Source: JADJYF01 sp965278995
Lineage (GTDB): Bacteria; Pseudomonadota; Gammaproteobacteria; Ga0077536
NCBI GenBank assembly: GCA_965278995.1
Contig: OZ257136.1
Coordinates: 3,348,001-3,412,000 of the forward strand
Direction of reading: 5' to 3'
DNA length: 64,000 nt
This document shows positions 8,782-17,476 of this stretch, piece by piece. The notes under the pieces were generated by a model, which saw only the letters and a program-made list of their open reading frames with translations, made no database searches and was not told the origin of the DNA. The position numbers and the translations under genes are program-made. Every line of letters begins with the position of its first letter. The stretch's first letter is position 1.

Positions 8782-9912
8782 CCGCGTCAGTGCCGCGGTC
8801 ACACGGGCCGCGACCGCGTCATAGCTGGCTGGCGCAAAACACAACAGCTCCGCTTTGGTGCATCGTCCGAAACACGGGCGCACGTCGCAGGCGCCGTCAA
8901 ATGAGATCACCAGTTCCCGGCTCGCAAAGGGCGCGAAATGCCTGGGTTCGCTGGACAGAAAAATGGCGATGACCGGCAGGCCGAGCGCATCGGCAAGGTG
9001 GCCAACGCCGGCATCATTGGCGATCAAGGCATCGAGCTCGGACAGACGGCTCGCCAGTTCGGCAAGGCTGCCTGTTGTCATGACAGAAAAATGCGCGCGG
9101 ATGTCCGCGCCGAGGATGAGTTCGGGCGGCTCGATGAAACAGACCTCGTAACGCTCGGCAAGCGCATGCCCGAGTGTGACAAAGTGTTGCAGCGGCCATC
9201 GCTTCTGCGCTTCGCTGGCGCCAGGATGAATTGCGAGCCGCGGCCGTCGCGGCTGCGCCGGAGAGACCCCGTCGCCACCAGCGATGCGCAACAGCGGTCG
9301 GCGGTTATCGAGCTCAAATCCCAGTGCAGCAGCGACCTGTCGCCAGTCTTCGACGTGATGCTGGGCGAATTCGCGCCGGTACAGTCGTTGCGTGAGTAAC
9401 GGGCGCATCAAGACCAGTCGCGCGACTCGCTCCGCCATCGAGGCCACTGCCATCTGCCGCTGGCGCCAGGGCAGATGGCGCCCGTAGAAGTTGTCCTTAT
9501 GCGTGGGAAAGCCGATACGCGAAGGGATGCCCGTCAAACTCATCAAGACACCGGTGCGCGGATCGCACCAGGCACACACGGCATGCGCCGCATGCAAACC
9601 GGCCAGCTGCACCGCCATCGTGCGAATCGCCCTGAAAGCGGCCAGCGGCGTGACGTTCGGGCGCTGATCGGCAAGCCAGGGCGGGCGCCAACCGTGGACC
9701 TGCTCGCGCGGCAGCGCCATACGGAATATCGGTTCAGCGGCTGGCGAACAGCACACATGAACCTCGTAATGGGCTTCTGCCGCGCGTACGAACGGCAGAC
9801 TCATCACCGCATCCCCCATCAGCCTTAGTTCGAAAACGAGGAGTCGCGGTCGCGGCGCTGCATCGGTTTCGCCAACGGGTTGGGGCGGTAATTCGGCTAT
9901 GGTGGGAACCAT
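8770..9912 (-). CDS. GT9 (heptosyltransferase-type) glycosyltransferase
   Basis: This 380-residue protein shows the GT9 pattern. The N-terminal PRLLVFELRLMGDAVMSLPF at 22-41 is the family's RLGDxxxTxP-type motif, followed by a central RPRLAIHPGASEAQKRWPL loop and a DALIANDAGVGHLADALGLP segment that corresponds to the donor-binding (S/N)DTGxxH region. The C terminus contains paired Cys (CDVRPCFGRCTKAELLC), which could bind metal. The family transfers ADP-heptose or related sugars to LPS core or other glycans in the cytoplasm. It is divergent from the SPASM radical SAM genes and convergent with the SGNH gene. Confidence 0.9.
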   Translation of the reverse strand: MVPTIAELPPQPVGETDAAPRPRLLVFELRLMGDAVMSLPFVRAAEAHYEVHVCCSPAAEPIFRMALPREQVHGWRPPWLADQRPNVTPLAAFRAIRTMAVQLAGLHAAHAVCAWCDPRTGVLMSLTGIPSRIGFPTHKDNFYGRHLPWRQRQMAVASMAERVARLVLMRPLLTQRLYRREFAQHHVEDWRQVAAALGFELDNRRPLLRIAGGDGVSPAQPRRPRLAIHPGASEAQKRWPLQHFVTLGHALAERYEVCFIEPPELILGADIRAHFSVMTTGSLAELASRLSELDALIANDAGVGHLADALGLPVIAIFLSSEPRHFAPFASRELVISFDGACDVRPCFGRCTKAELLCFAPASYDAVAARVTAALTRLFD

Positions 9913-9950
9913 TGACCTGAGAAGGCTATCACGGGATGAAGTGGTCGAAG

Positions 9951-9959
9951 TGTTATACT
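9951..9959 (+). promoter_or_regulatory. Extended -10 promoter candidate
   Basis: TGTTATACT matches the extended -10 form (TGnTATAAT with one mismatch). It lies 77 bases upstream of the GTG of the first SPASM radical SAM gene, in the 123-base divergent gap with GT9. No good -35 hexamer is seen at the expected distance, which is tolerated by extended -10 promoters. Untested prediction. Confidence 0.4.
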
Positions 9960-10035
9960 CGGGGTTCTCGCAAGTGTACTGCTACGATTCGTCAACAACA
10001 CCGCCGTCGATGGTCGACGGAGGGAGAGGCCACCC

Positions 10036-11157
10036 GTGGAACTGAGCTCGCTTGGTCGCCTGGCCATCCAACACGCCCGCAATCATCTCGCCGAAGAAGT
10101 CTATCTGCGTGCGGGAACGGACCTGACTCGCCCGATCTCGTTTTACGGTCTCGTCAACGAACGCTGCAACGTGCGCTGCCGCTATTGCGATTTCTGGCGA
10201 CTGGACAACTATCAGAAAGAAATGAGCATCGAACAGTGGCAGCACGCACTGACGAGCATTCAGGATTTTGTCGGCCGCTATTCGATCAGCTTCAGCGGCG
10301 GCGAGCCGTTCATGAAGAAAGGGTTCATCGAACTGCTGGCCTGGTGCCGCGAGCAGGGCATCGAAGCCGGCGTCACCACCAACGGTTCGGCGTTCTCGCA
10401 CAAGATTGCTGCCCGCACCGTGGCGGCACGACCGCTCAACGTGAATATCTCGTGCGATGGACCGGACGCCGCGACTCATGACTACCTGCGCGGCTGGCCC
10501 GGTCTGTTCGATACGCTGAGCGCCGGCATCGGCTACCTTCGAGCTGAACAGCGTGCCCAGGGTATCGATTTTCCAATCGTCATCAAACCCACGATCAATC
10601 AGGCCAATTTCCGCCTGATGCCGGATATCGTCCGCTGGGCCGAGCGTATCGGTGCCACTGCCGTCAACTTTCAACCCATGCACCGTTCTACCGAAGAGAC
10701 CTACAGTGAGCTGTGGGTCGAAACGCCGGCGGATTTTGCCGACCTCGAACGCGTCACCGACGAACTGTGCGAGATGCACGTGCGTGGCCATGCGATCGTC
10801 AACACGCCTGAAATCCTGAAACTGATGGGCCCGCACTTCCGCGAAGAGCGCGCACCAGCCAAGATCGGCGCGTGCCGGGTTGGCTTGCGCGATTTTTTCA
10901 TTCGCACCAACGGCGACGTTGAACTGTGTTTCTTCTATCCCGTGGTCGGCAATATTCGCGAGCAATCAGCGCGCGACATCTGGTACGGGGAGAAAGCCCG
11001 CGGCGTGCGCGGCGAAACTATCGGCTGCGATAAATTGTGTCTGTTTACCTGCCTGTCACAGAAAACGCTCACCGACAAAGTGAAGATGGGGGTGAAATTG
11101 CTCAGAGCGCAACGCGGGCACCAGAGTGAAACTGCCGCGCCTGTGGCGCACAGCTGA
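10036..11157 (+). CDS. Radical SAM/SPASM-type enzyme A
   Basis: This 373-residue protein has the radical SAM cluster motif C44-x3-C48-x2-C51 (NERCNVRCRYCDFW), the glycine-rich FSGGEP SAM-binding strand near residue 93, and a Cys-rich C-terminal region (GACRVGLRDFFIRTNGDVE, CFFYP, CDKLCLFTC) typical of SPASM or twitch auxiliary iron-sulfur clusters. GTG at 10036 follows GGAGGGAGAGG. SPASM enzymes modify peptides or sugars by radical chemistry. A second radical SAM gene starts 20 bases downstream. No small precursor peptide gene is seen next to it, and the polysaccharide setting makes a sugar substrate possible; the substrate is unknown. Confidence 0.9.
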   Translation: MELSSLGRLAIQHARNHLAEEVYLRAGTDLTRPISFYGLVNERCNVRCRYCDFWRLDNYQKEMSIEQWQHALTSIQDFVGRYSISFSGGEPFMKKGFIELLAWCREQGIEAGVTTNGSAFSHKIAARTVAARPLNVNISCDGPDAATHDYLRGWPGLFDTLSAGIGYLRAEQRAQGIDFPIVIKPTINQANFRLMPDIVRWAERIGATAVNFQPMHRSTEETYSELWVETPADFADLERVTDELCEMHVRGHAIVNTPEILKLMGPHFREERAPAKIGACRVGLRDFFIRTNGDVELCFFYPVVGNIREQSARDIWYGEKARGVRGETIGCDKLCLFTCLSQKTLTDKVKMGVKLLRAQRGHQSETAAPVAHS

Positions 11158-11177
11158 CCCCGCTGCTGGCGACTGAC

Positions 11178-12191
11178 ATGGTGCTCGCCAGCGTAAAGGG
11201 GGCGATACGCCGCGTCCTTCTGCACACGCTGCGATGGCCTTCCGCCTATGCGCTGTTCTGTTCGCTGGAAGCGTACCTGCTCGGTCGTAAAGTCCGCCTG
11301 GAGGTGTGCAGCAAATGCCAGCTCAAGTGCCCGACCTGCGCGACGGCGCGCGGCGAAACCCGCACCGGCGTTGTCGCGTGGGGCGAACTCTCCCCGGATA
11401 ACCTGTCGAAATTCCTCGCTGGAGCTGGCCGGATACGCTCGCTTGAAATTTCGAACTGGGGCGAAATTTTCCTGAATCACCAGCTTCCCGCACTGCTCGC
11501 ACGAGCTCGTGACGATGGTGTTGCAGTGACCGTAGCGAATGGCGTGAATCTGAATACGGCGAGCGATGAGTCACTGGAAGCCTTGGTGCTGAGCGGGGTT
11601 AAGGCGCTGACGATTTCGATTGATGGCGCCACTCACGAAAGTTACGCCCGGTTCCGCGTCAACGGCACGCTCGACCGCGTACTCGACAACGTCGAACGCA
11701 TCAATCATTTCAAGCGCAAACACGGCAGCCCGTTCCCGGAGCTTACCTGGCAGTACATCGTGTTTGGTCATAACGAAACCGAAGTCGAAGCGGCCAGAAC
11801 CATGGCTGCCGCCCGCGACATGAAATTCGCCCCGATCCGAAATCTCGCCGCCGACTACTCGCCGCTGCGCGATGCGGAGCGAGCTGCGGCAGATACAGGC
11901 ATCGACTTCGCCACCAGTACCGATACCGTGCTCGATTCGATGGCGGAAAATTTCGGTTTCTGTCACCAGGTCTGGGATGCGCCGCAGGTCAACTGGAATG
12001 GCGCACTGCTCGGCTGCTGTTTCAATAACACCCGCGCTTTCGGCAACGCTTTCGAGACTCCGCTGGCGGAACTGTTGGCTGGTCCTGACTATCGGTATCT
12101 GCAGGCGATGCTTGTCGGCCGCGTGCCGCTGCGAGCAGACATGCCGTGCGCCACCTGCCGGCTCCTGCCGCGCGGGCTGCGGACCAGCTGA
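11178..12191 (+). CDS. Radical SAM/SPASM-type enzyme B
   Basis: The 337-residue protein has C47-x3-C51-x2-C54 (CQLKCPTC) preceded by an extra Cys44, then LEISNWGEIFLN in the place of the usual GGEP strand, and a C-terminal Cys set (FCHQVWD, GCCFNN, MPCATCRLLP) of SPASM character. The N-terminal 35 residues are amphipathic or hydrophobic (LHTLRWPSAYALFCSLEAYL) and may associate with the membrane. It lies 20 bases after radical SAM enzyme A, so the two are probably co-transcribed. The degenerate GGE motif is notable, although SNWGE retains Gly-Glu. It is convergent with the hydroxylase-like gene. Substrate not recognisable. Confidence 0.9.
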   Translation: MVLASVKGAIRRVLLHTLRWPSAYALFCSLEAYLLGRKVRLEVCSKCQLKCPTCATARGETRTGVVAWGELSPDNLSKFLAGAGRIRSLEISNWGEIFLNHQLPALLARARDDGVAVTVANGVNLNTASDESLEALVLSGVKALTISIDGATHESYARFRVNGTLDRVLDNVERINHFKRKHGSPFPELTWQYIVFGHNETEVEAARTMAAARDMKFAPIRNLAADYSPLRDAERAAADTGIDFATSTDTVLDSMAENFGFCHQVWDAPQVNWNGALLGCCFNNTRAFGNAFETPLAELLAGPDYRYLQAMLVGRVPLRADMPCATCRLLPRGLRTS

Positions 12192-12211
12192 GCCCGAAGG
12201 GTCTTAAGCAC

Positions 12212-12970
12212 TCAATCGAGTGCTCTTGCATCGGCGTCCTTGCCGGTCGCTGCGGCATCATTCAAAAACGCTATTGGCCGGCGCGAAAACTCGGTCGCTC
12301 GTATCAGCCGGATCATGAGTCGATTGACAGTGGCAACCAGTGGCGGCAATGGGCGCGCGAAATCGAGAAACAGAACGACCCGCAGTGCATCTGTCAGATT
12401 GGCGGCGCTGTGCGTGAAGCTGTCGTCGAAGACCAGCGATTGCCCTTCATGCCAGTGTCTCCGTTCGCCGTTGACATCGATCCAGCAGCGTTCACCAGGC
12501 GCCGGTACGCGTAGCGCAAGGTGATAGCGCAATAACCCTTTGTACGGGCCGCGATGCGGTGGGATCTGCTTACCGGGCAACAGAATCGAGAACATCGCGT
12601 TGCCCAGTCCGGGAACCCTGGCCAGCAGCTCGGCGGTGCGCGGACAACGCTCACAATTGGCAGCAATGCGGGTACCGAAGACATAGAAGAAATGGGTCCT
12701 CCACAAGTCGTCACTGCTGACCACATACTGTTCTTCGGAAACTTCCTGAAATGTCGGAATGCGTCCGCGCGCGTCGAGGAGCGCATCGAGCTCAGTACGG
12801 ATTTCATGCCAATGGGTCTCCAGCTCGCGCGCCCATGAATAGTGCGTGGTGTCGAAATAGACGACATCGCTCGTCGTATCCGTAGCTCTGATCAGCGCCT
12901 CGCTCGCAATGCGCGCGACCTCAGCAGCGCGCGTCAGAATTCGCTCCAGTACCGTTTGCATTCGAGCCAT
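12212..12970 (-). CDS. Aspartyl/asparaginyl beta-hydroxylase-family dioxygenase
   Basis: With the ATG at 12970 the protein has 252 residues; the open frame extends upstream but the extra part looks non-coding. The C-terminal half has the family core: NAMFSILLPGKQIPPHRGPY, the LRYHLALRVP strand, WHEGQSLVFDDSFTHSAAN, and RVVLFLDFARPL. The two His (HRGP and THSAAN) and the Asp of FDD fit the Fe(II) ligands, with the Arg of RVVLFLD binding 2-oxoglutarate. Members hydroxylate peptidyl Asp/Asn or lipid A acyl chains (LpxO). It ends 21 bases from the SPASM gene in convergent orientation. Substrate unknown. Confidence 0.88.
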   Translation of the reverse strand: MARMQTVLERILTRAAEVARIASEALIRATDTTSDVVYFDTTHYSWARELETHWHEIRTELDALLDARGRIPTFQEVSEEQYVVSSDDLWRTHFFYVFGTRIAANCERCPRTAELLARVPGLGNAMFSILLPGKQIPPHRGPYKGLLRYHLALRVPAPGERCWIDVNGERRHWHEGQSLVFDDSFTHSAANLTDALRVVLFLDFARPLPPLVATVNRLMIRLIRATEFSRRPIAFLNDAAATGKDADARALD

Positions 12971-13321
12971 CCTCGCCGTCGCGGCCTGCTCCGCTCGTCT
13001 GACACAACTGTTGACATATCGAGGCGAATTGCGCGGCCGCGGTCGTGAATCTGCCGGTATTCCGCAGGCTGCGTCACGCCCTGCGGGAACCATTCTTGTA
13101 TCCCAATTAGGTTAATGCAACACTTCGAGAGCAAGTCCTGCAGTCGCGCAGATCGTACGAATTGATGCACGACCGGCCGCGCGTGAGTGCGGAGTATAGG
13201 CTCGACACCTGGTCCTGTCTGTGAAGACCCGTGACGTGATGCGACAGCCGGAAACGATTGATGGAGCATGCGTCCCGCGACAGCGTGCAGTGCTGGTAGT
13301 CACTACGATAGTGAGGTATCC
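12971..13321. other. Divergent intergenic region, no gene recognised
   Basis: About 350 bases separate the hydroxylase-like gene (-) from the nucleotidyltransferase gene (+). A TTGACA hexamer occurs at 13011-13016, but no convincing -10 element follows at 16-19 bases. I see no RNA gene, repeat or terminator. The promoters of both flanking genes should lie here. Confidence 0.5.
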
Positions 13322-14059
13322 GTGAAGGTTCTGATTTTATGTGGCGGCAAAGGCGTACGTGCCTTTCCGTTCAGCGAGTTTCTGCCCAAACCCATGATGC
13401 CGGTAGCCGGTGCGCCGATCCTGGTGCAGGTCATGCGCACTTTCATGCGCCACGGATACAATGATTTTCTGCTTGCGGCGGGCCACCGCAAAGCCGTACT
13501 CGACGACTATTTTGATGGCAAGGACATCGGCGCGAATGTCCGGATCCTGGATACTGGCGAAAGCGCCAACACCGCGGACCGCGTCTATGCCTGCCGCGAT
13601 CTGGTCGGCGAGCAGTTCTTCGTCGCCTATGGCGACGGCCTTGCCGATGTCGCATTGAACGAATTGGTCGCCTACCATGCCAGCCATCCCGGGCTGGCGA
13701 CAATGACCTGCGTACCCCTTTATTCTCAATACGGTGTGGTCGATATCGACAGCAGCGGCCGTGCGATCCGCATCCGCGAAAAACCGGTAATGCGCGAACA
13801 TTGGATGAATGCCGGCTATTTCGTTTTCGACCGCCGCGTGTTCGATCACTGGCGCGGCAACGATCTCGAGCGGGAAGTACTGCCAGCCTTGGTCGCGGAT
13901 GGCCATGCCTTCGCCTACAAGCACAGTGGTTTCTGGAAATCGATGGACAGCTTCAAGGATCAGCAGGAGTTCGAGGAACTCATCGAAGGCGGCGCAATCC
14001 CATGGGTCCATCCGAATAATGACGGCGATGCAGGGCGATCCGGTGGAGGAACGGCATGA
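13322..14059 (+). CDS. Sugar-phosphate nucleotidyltransferase (RfbF-like)
   Basis: Starting at GTG 13322, five bases after GAGG, this is a 245-residue protein. It begins VKVLILCGGKGVRAFPFSE, the nucleotidyltransferase signature, then has LPKPMMPVAG with the sugar-phosphate-binding Lys, VAYGDGLADV for metal and nucleotide binding, and WMNAGYFVFD and GFWKSMDSFKDQQEFEEL. These last features resemble glucose-1-phosphate cytidylyltransferase (RfbF/DdhA). It overlaps the following dehydratase by four bases (ATGA at 14056). The pair would make CDP-glucose and then CDP-4-keto-6-deoxyglucose. Use of CTP rather than another NTP is inferred from similarity of pattern. Confidence 0.92.
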   Translation: MKVLILCGGKGVRAFPFSEFLPKPMMPVAGAPILVQVMRTFMRHGYNDFLLAAGHRKAVLDDYFDGKDIGANVRILDTGESANTADRVYACRDLVGEQFFVAYGDGLADVALNELVAYHASHPGLATMTCVPLYSQYGVVDIDSSGRAIRIREKPVMREHWMNAGYFVFDRRVFDHWRGNDLEREVLPALVADGHAFAYKHSGFWKSMDSFKDQQEFEELIEGGAIPWVHPNNDGDAGRSGGGTA

Positions 14060-15072
14060 CGGTCAGTGCGACAGACCCGTCGACTGCGGCGTTGCCGACC
14101 GATTTCTGGCGCGGCCGTTCCGTTCTGGTCACCGGATGCAGCGGTTTTCTCGGCGCGCGGCTGACGCAGGTGCTGGTCGAGCGTGGTGCCGAAGTCATCG
14201 GTTTGGTCCGCGATCAGGTGCCGTGGAGCCCGCTGCACAGCGAAGCCATCGATGCACGTATCGTAATCGTCCGTGGCGAGATACAGGATCAGCCGCTGAT
14301 CGAACGGGTACTCAACGAATACGAAGTATCGTGCGTTTTTCATCTTGCCGCGCAGGCTATTGTCGGCGTTGCCAATCGTAATCCGGTCGCTACGTTCGAG
14401 ACCAATATCCAGGGCACCTGGTGTGTGCTGGAGGCCTGCCGGCGCAGCCAGCTGGTCAAGCGCGTGGTCGTCGCGTCCAGCGACAAAGCGTACGGCGACC
14501 ATCGCATCCTGCCGTATACGGAAGAACATGCGCTGGCCGGTCGGCATCCTTACGATGTCTCGAAAAGCTGTGCGGACTTGATCGCGCTCGCCTATGCGCA
14601 CACCTATGGATTACCGGTAGGCGTCACCCGCTGCGGCAATATCTTTGGCCCGCGCGACGTCAATTTCAGCCGGATCATTCCTGGCACCATCCGCTCCGCT
14701 CTGCGCAGCGAACGGCCGGTCATCCGCAGTGACGGCTCGCCGGTGCGCGACTATATCTTCATCGACGACGTTGTCTCGGGTTATTTGAAGCTGGCTGAGA
14801 AAGTCGATCAGGAGGGCATCCGCGGGCGCGCCTTCAATTTCGGGACGGGTGAACAGCAATCGGTACTGCAGCTCACCGAGTTGATCCTGAAAGCGGCCGG
14901 CAGGCCCGATCTGAGCCCGGTCATCCTGGATGAGGCGAAAGCCGAAATCGCCAATCAGTTTCTGTCCTACGACGCAGCCCTGCGCGACCTCGACTGGTCC
15001 CCGGGCGCGCCGGTTGCCGCCCGACTCGACGAGACAGTTGCCTGGTATCGGCGCTATCTGGATAGCCACTAG
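14056..15072 (+). CDS. NAD-dependent sugar dehydratase/epimerase (CDP-glucose 4,6-dehydratase-like)
   Basis: This 338-residue short-chain dehydrogenase has the NAD-binding TGCSGFLGARL near residue 26, FHLAAQAIVG and SSDKAYGDHRILPYTEE in the middle, and the catalytic YDVSK (Tyr-x3-Lys) in HPYDVSKSCADLIALAYA. CGNIFGPRDVNFSRIIPGT and PVRDYIFIDDV bind the sugar nucleotide. The motif set resembles CDP-glucose 4,6-dehydratase (RfbG) more than UDP-GlcNAc enzymes. The gene is translationally coupled to the nucleotidyltransferase (ATGA) and followed after three bases by the Wzz-type gene. It likely supplies a deoxysugar for the polysaccharide. Confidence 0.92.
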   Translation: MTVSATDPSTAALPTDFWRGRSVLVTGCSGFLGARLTQVLVERGAEVIGLVRDQVPWSPLHSEAIDARIVIVRGEIQDQPLIERVLNEYEVSCVFHLAAQAIVGVANRNPVATFETNIQGTWCVLEACRRSQLVKRVVVASSDKAYGDHRILPYTEEHALAGRHPYDVSKSCADLIALAYAHTYGLPVGVTRCGNIFGPRDVNFSRIIPGTIRSALRSERPVIRSDGSPVRDYIFIDDVVSGYLKLAEKVDQEGIRGRAFNFGTGEQQSVLQLTELILKAAGRPDLSPVILDEAKAEIANQFLSYDAALRDLDWSPGAPVAARLDETVAWYRRYLDSH

Positions 15073-15075
15073 ACA

Positions 15076-16776
15076 ATGACTGATCACGATTTGGTGCCCG
15101 AGACCGCGCGGCAGGCTGGCATGCCGGCACGCGGCAACTTGTCGGGAGTCACCTATGACGCCCGACCGGCCAACGATCTGGATGATTTCGACGTTCGCGG
15201 CGCACTGCGCCAACTCATTTCATCGGTTGTCGGACACAAACTGCTCATCGTGCTGTGCGGGCTCGCCTCGGCAGGCCTCATGCAGACGTATTTCAAGCTT
15301 TACCCACCCATCTACGAAGCCAAAGTGATGGTGCTGGCCGAGAGCGACAAGGATGTCGTGCGCGAAGAGTACTACAAGCTGTGGTCGACTTTTCGCAAGA
15401 ACGATCTCGACTCCGACATCGAGCTGGCGACCGCTTTTCCGGTCGTGCGCAAGGTGGTTGAGAAGCTGAACTTGAAATATGACGACGTCTATCATCCGCC
15501 GCTGGCGCACACACTCTACCTGTGGGAACAGTCGTGGATCGGGAACAAGTATCGCAGCATCAAGGAATGGTTCTTTCCCAAGGAACCTGACCCCTACGAG
15601 TTGAGCCCGGAGCTGCGCGAGCTGGCGCGGACAGTCCGTGATTTCCGCGCCGGCGCGAGCTTGACGCCGATACCTGGTAGCCATGTCGGCAATATGCTCG
15701 TACGCGGACCGTCGCCACGCGTGGCAGAGTTCGCCAATACGCTCATCGACGAGTTCATCGCCGATCGCCGGCTCCAGTTCGCCGAGGAAGCGCGTGAAGC
15801 GTACGACGCCCTGGCCAAAGAGAACGACAAAGCGCAACTGGATTTTGAACGGGCGTCCGAGGCGATTGAAGCGTTCGAAACGCGCAATGCGTTGATGCTC
15901 GGCTTTCAGAAAGAAGAAGTCCTGATGGGTCAATGGGTGGAGATGGGCCTTGGCATCGCGCAACTCGAAGCGCAACTTGCCAGCCAGGAAAAAGCGATCG
16001 AGGTGGTGACGTCCGAACTTGCCGCAGAGCCCGAAGAACTCGATCTCAGTACCACCGATCAGGCGAGCGAAGTCAAAGACGAAATGCGCGCCCAGTTGTT
16101 CCAGCTCCGCAACAACCTGCGGCAGATGCGCGCGCGCATGCAGGAGGATTCGCCTGAAGTTCGCGAGCTCAAGGTCCTGATCACCGAGACCGAGCAAGCC
16201 ATCGAGGACGAGCCGGACAAACGAATGCATGCGTCGACGCGCGCCAAGAACGAAAACCACCTGTTGCTTCGTCAATCCCGCCAGAATCTGCTGAAATCGA
16301 TGGCCGGACTCAAGGCCGAACTTGGCTCGCGACGCCAGACTTACGACAAAATAGGTGCGCAGCTGGCGGCACTGCCCAAGCTTAAATTCGAAAGCGCGAT
16401 GCTGCAGCAGGATCTCAACTCGACAGGGACCCGGCACAAGCTGCTGCGTGAGCGGCTGATGATGGCCGAGGTCTCGCTGGCGACCGCCAAGAGCGCGCCG
16501 TCGACGTTCAAAATCATCGACTATGCGATGGCACCCGGCAAACCGGTGTGGCCTAAAAACAAGTTGTTCATGGCAGTCGCCATCCTGGTCGGCTTGCTGG
16601 CCGGGGTCGGTCTTGCTTTGTTCATCGATATGGTGGCCAATGTGGCGACCCGCGACCGACTCGCCGTGCGGCAGGACCTGCCGGTGTTCGGCACTATCGA
16701 CCTCGATACTGCCGGCGCCTCGCCAACGCCCGGCCGCAGCCGGCGGCGTGCTATCGACAGGCTGCGCGGACCGTGA
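15076..16776 (+). CDS. Wzz/GNVR-type polysaccharide chain-length determinant
   Basis: This 566-residue inner-membrane protein has a first transmembrane helix near residues 55-73 (LLIVLCGLASAGLMQTYF) preceded by a cytoplasmic segment with Wzz-like GALRQLISSVVGHK. A long periplasmic region follows, rich in charged coiled coil (about residues 230-450). A proline-containing segment (AMAPGKPVWPKN) leads into the second helix (LFMAVAILVGLLAGVGLALF). The protein is longer than LPS Wzz and resembles exopolysaccharide co-polymerases (PCP-2 type without a fused kinase). The BY-kinase-like gene follows about 40 bases downstream, the usual arrangement for split co-polymerases. Confidence 0.93.
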   Translation: MTDHDLVPETARQAGMPARGNLSGVTYDARPANDLDDFDVRGALRQLISSVVGHKLLIVLCGLASAGLMQTYFKLYPPIYEAKVMVLAESDKDVVREEYYKLWSTFRKNDLDSDIELATAFPVVRKVVEKLNLKYDDVYHPPLAHTLYLWEQSWIGNKYRSIKEWFFPKEPDPYELSPELRELARTVRDFRAGASLTPIPGSHVGNMLVRGPSPRVAEFANTLIDEFIADRRLQFAEEAREAYDALAKENDKAQLDFERASEAIEAFETRNALMLGFQKEEVLMGQWVEMGLGIAQLEAQLASQEKAIEVVTSELAAEPEELDLSTTDQASEVKDEMRAQLFQLRNNLRQMRARMQEDSPEVRELKVLITETEQAIEDEPDKRMHASTRAKNENHLLLRQSRQNLLKSMAGLKAELGSRRQTYDKIGAQLAALPKLKFESAMLQQDLNSTGTRHKLLRERLMMAEVSLATAKSAPSTFKIIDYAMAPGKPVWPKNKLFMAVAILVGLLAGVGLALFIDMVANVATRDRLAVRQDLPVFGTIDLDTAGASPTPGRSRRRAIDRLRGP

Positions 16777-16816
16777 ATGTGGCGCTTCAGCCAGCCTGCG
16801 CCAGGAGCATGCTCGG

Positions 16817-17473
16817 ATGACCGGGAGTTGGAAATCGCTGTTCGGTTTCGGTCGCGCCAGCGCCGATGATCTCGAACGCCGCGGCACCGCCAGTCAACTT
16901 GCACTGCGGCTCGACCGCCAGCTAGCCAGCGACGACCGCGCCTGCACCATATTCATCGCGGGTGCCGACGACGACCGCGCAGGCGCGGAAGCCTGCGCCG
17001 AACTCGCGCTCAGCCTGGCCGAGGAATATGGCCGCAGCGTGCTGGTGGTCGACGCTACTTTCGGCAGTCACGGTATCGGCTCTCTGCTCGGCGACGCTGC
17101 TGCGCCCGGTCTGGTGGAACTGCTTGAGGTCGATGCGCTCGAGCGTCATCAGATCCGCGAACTCGCCCTGCCGACGGTCAACGAACTCGTCACCTGGGTG
17201 CCGGCGGGCCAGCGCCTCAACGGGCATATCGCATCAGCACCATCGAAACGGCTGCGCGGATTCCTCGAAGTAGCCGGCGAAACGGCCGACTTCGTCCTGG
17301 TGCAGGGTGCCAGCGTCGTCACCGGCGGACGGTCACTGGCTTTCGTATCCCTGTGCGATGCGGCCCTGGTGGTCGTGCTGGAAGGAAAAACCCGCGTCGA
17401 ACGCATCGAACATGCGCGCGATATCCTGCAGGACTGCGGGGCCTCTCGTGTAGGCCTCGTTCTGGCGAGCTAG
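16817..17473 (+). CDS. Degenerate BY-kinase/ParA-like protein (CpsD position)
   Basis: I start this at ATG 16817 because AGGAG lies nine bases upstream; it gives 218 residues. The fold looks like CpsD/Wzc-type P-loop proteins: TIFIAGADDD (44-53) sits where the Walker A strand should be, VLVVDATFG (75-83) fits Walker A', and DAALVVVLEGKTR fits the late beta-strand. No G-x4-GK-S/T is present, and there is no Tyr-rich C-terminal tail. It is therefore unlikely to be an active autokinase. Position between the Wzz-type and Wzy-type genes suggests a structural or regulatory partner of the co-polymerase. Confidence 0.85.
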   Translation: MTGSWKSLFGFGRASADDLERRGTASQLALRLDRQLASDDRACTIFIAGADDDRAGAEACAELALSLAEEYGRSVLVVDATFGSHGIGSLLGDAAAPGLVELLEVDALERHQIRELALPTVNELVTWVPAGQRLNGHIASAPSKRLRGFLEVAGETADFVLVQGASVVTGGRSLAFVSLCDAALVVVLEGKTRVERIEHARDILQDCGASRVGLVLAS

Positions 17474-17476
17474 TCG

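Noticed and set aside
15220..16887. Long antisense open frame (555 codons, minus strand) across the Wzz-type gene
   Set aside because: Composition is His/Arg/Gln-rich with no domain, and the plus strand encodes a clear Wzz-type protein; it is a GC-skew shadow frame.
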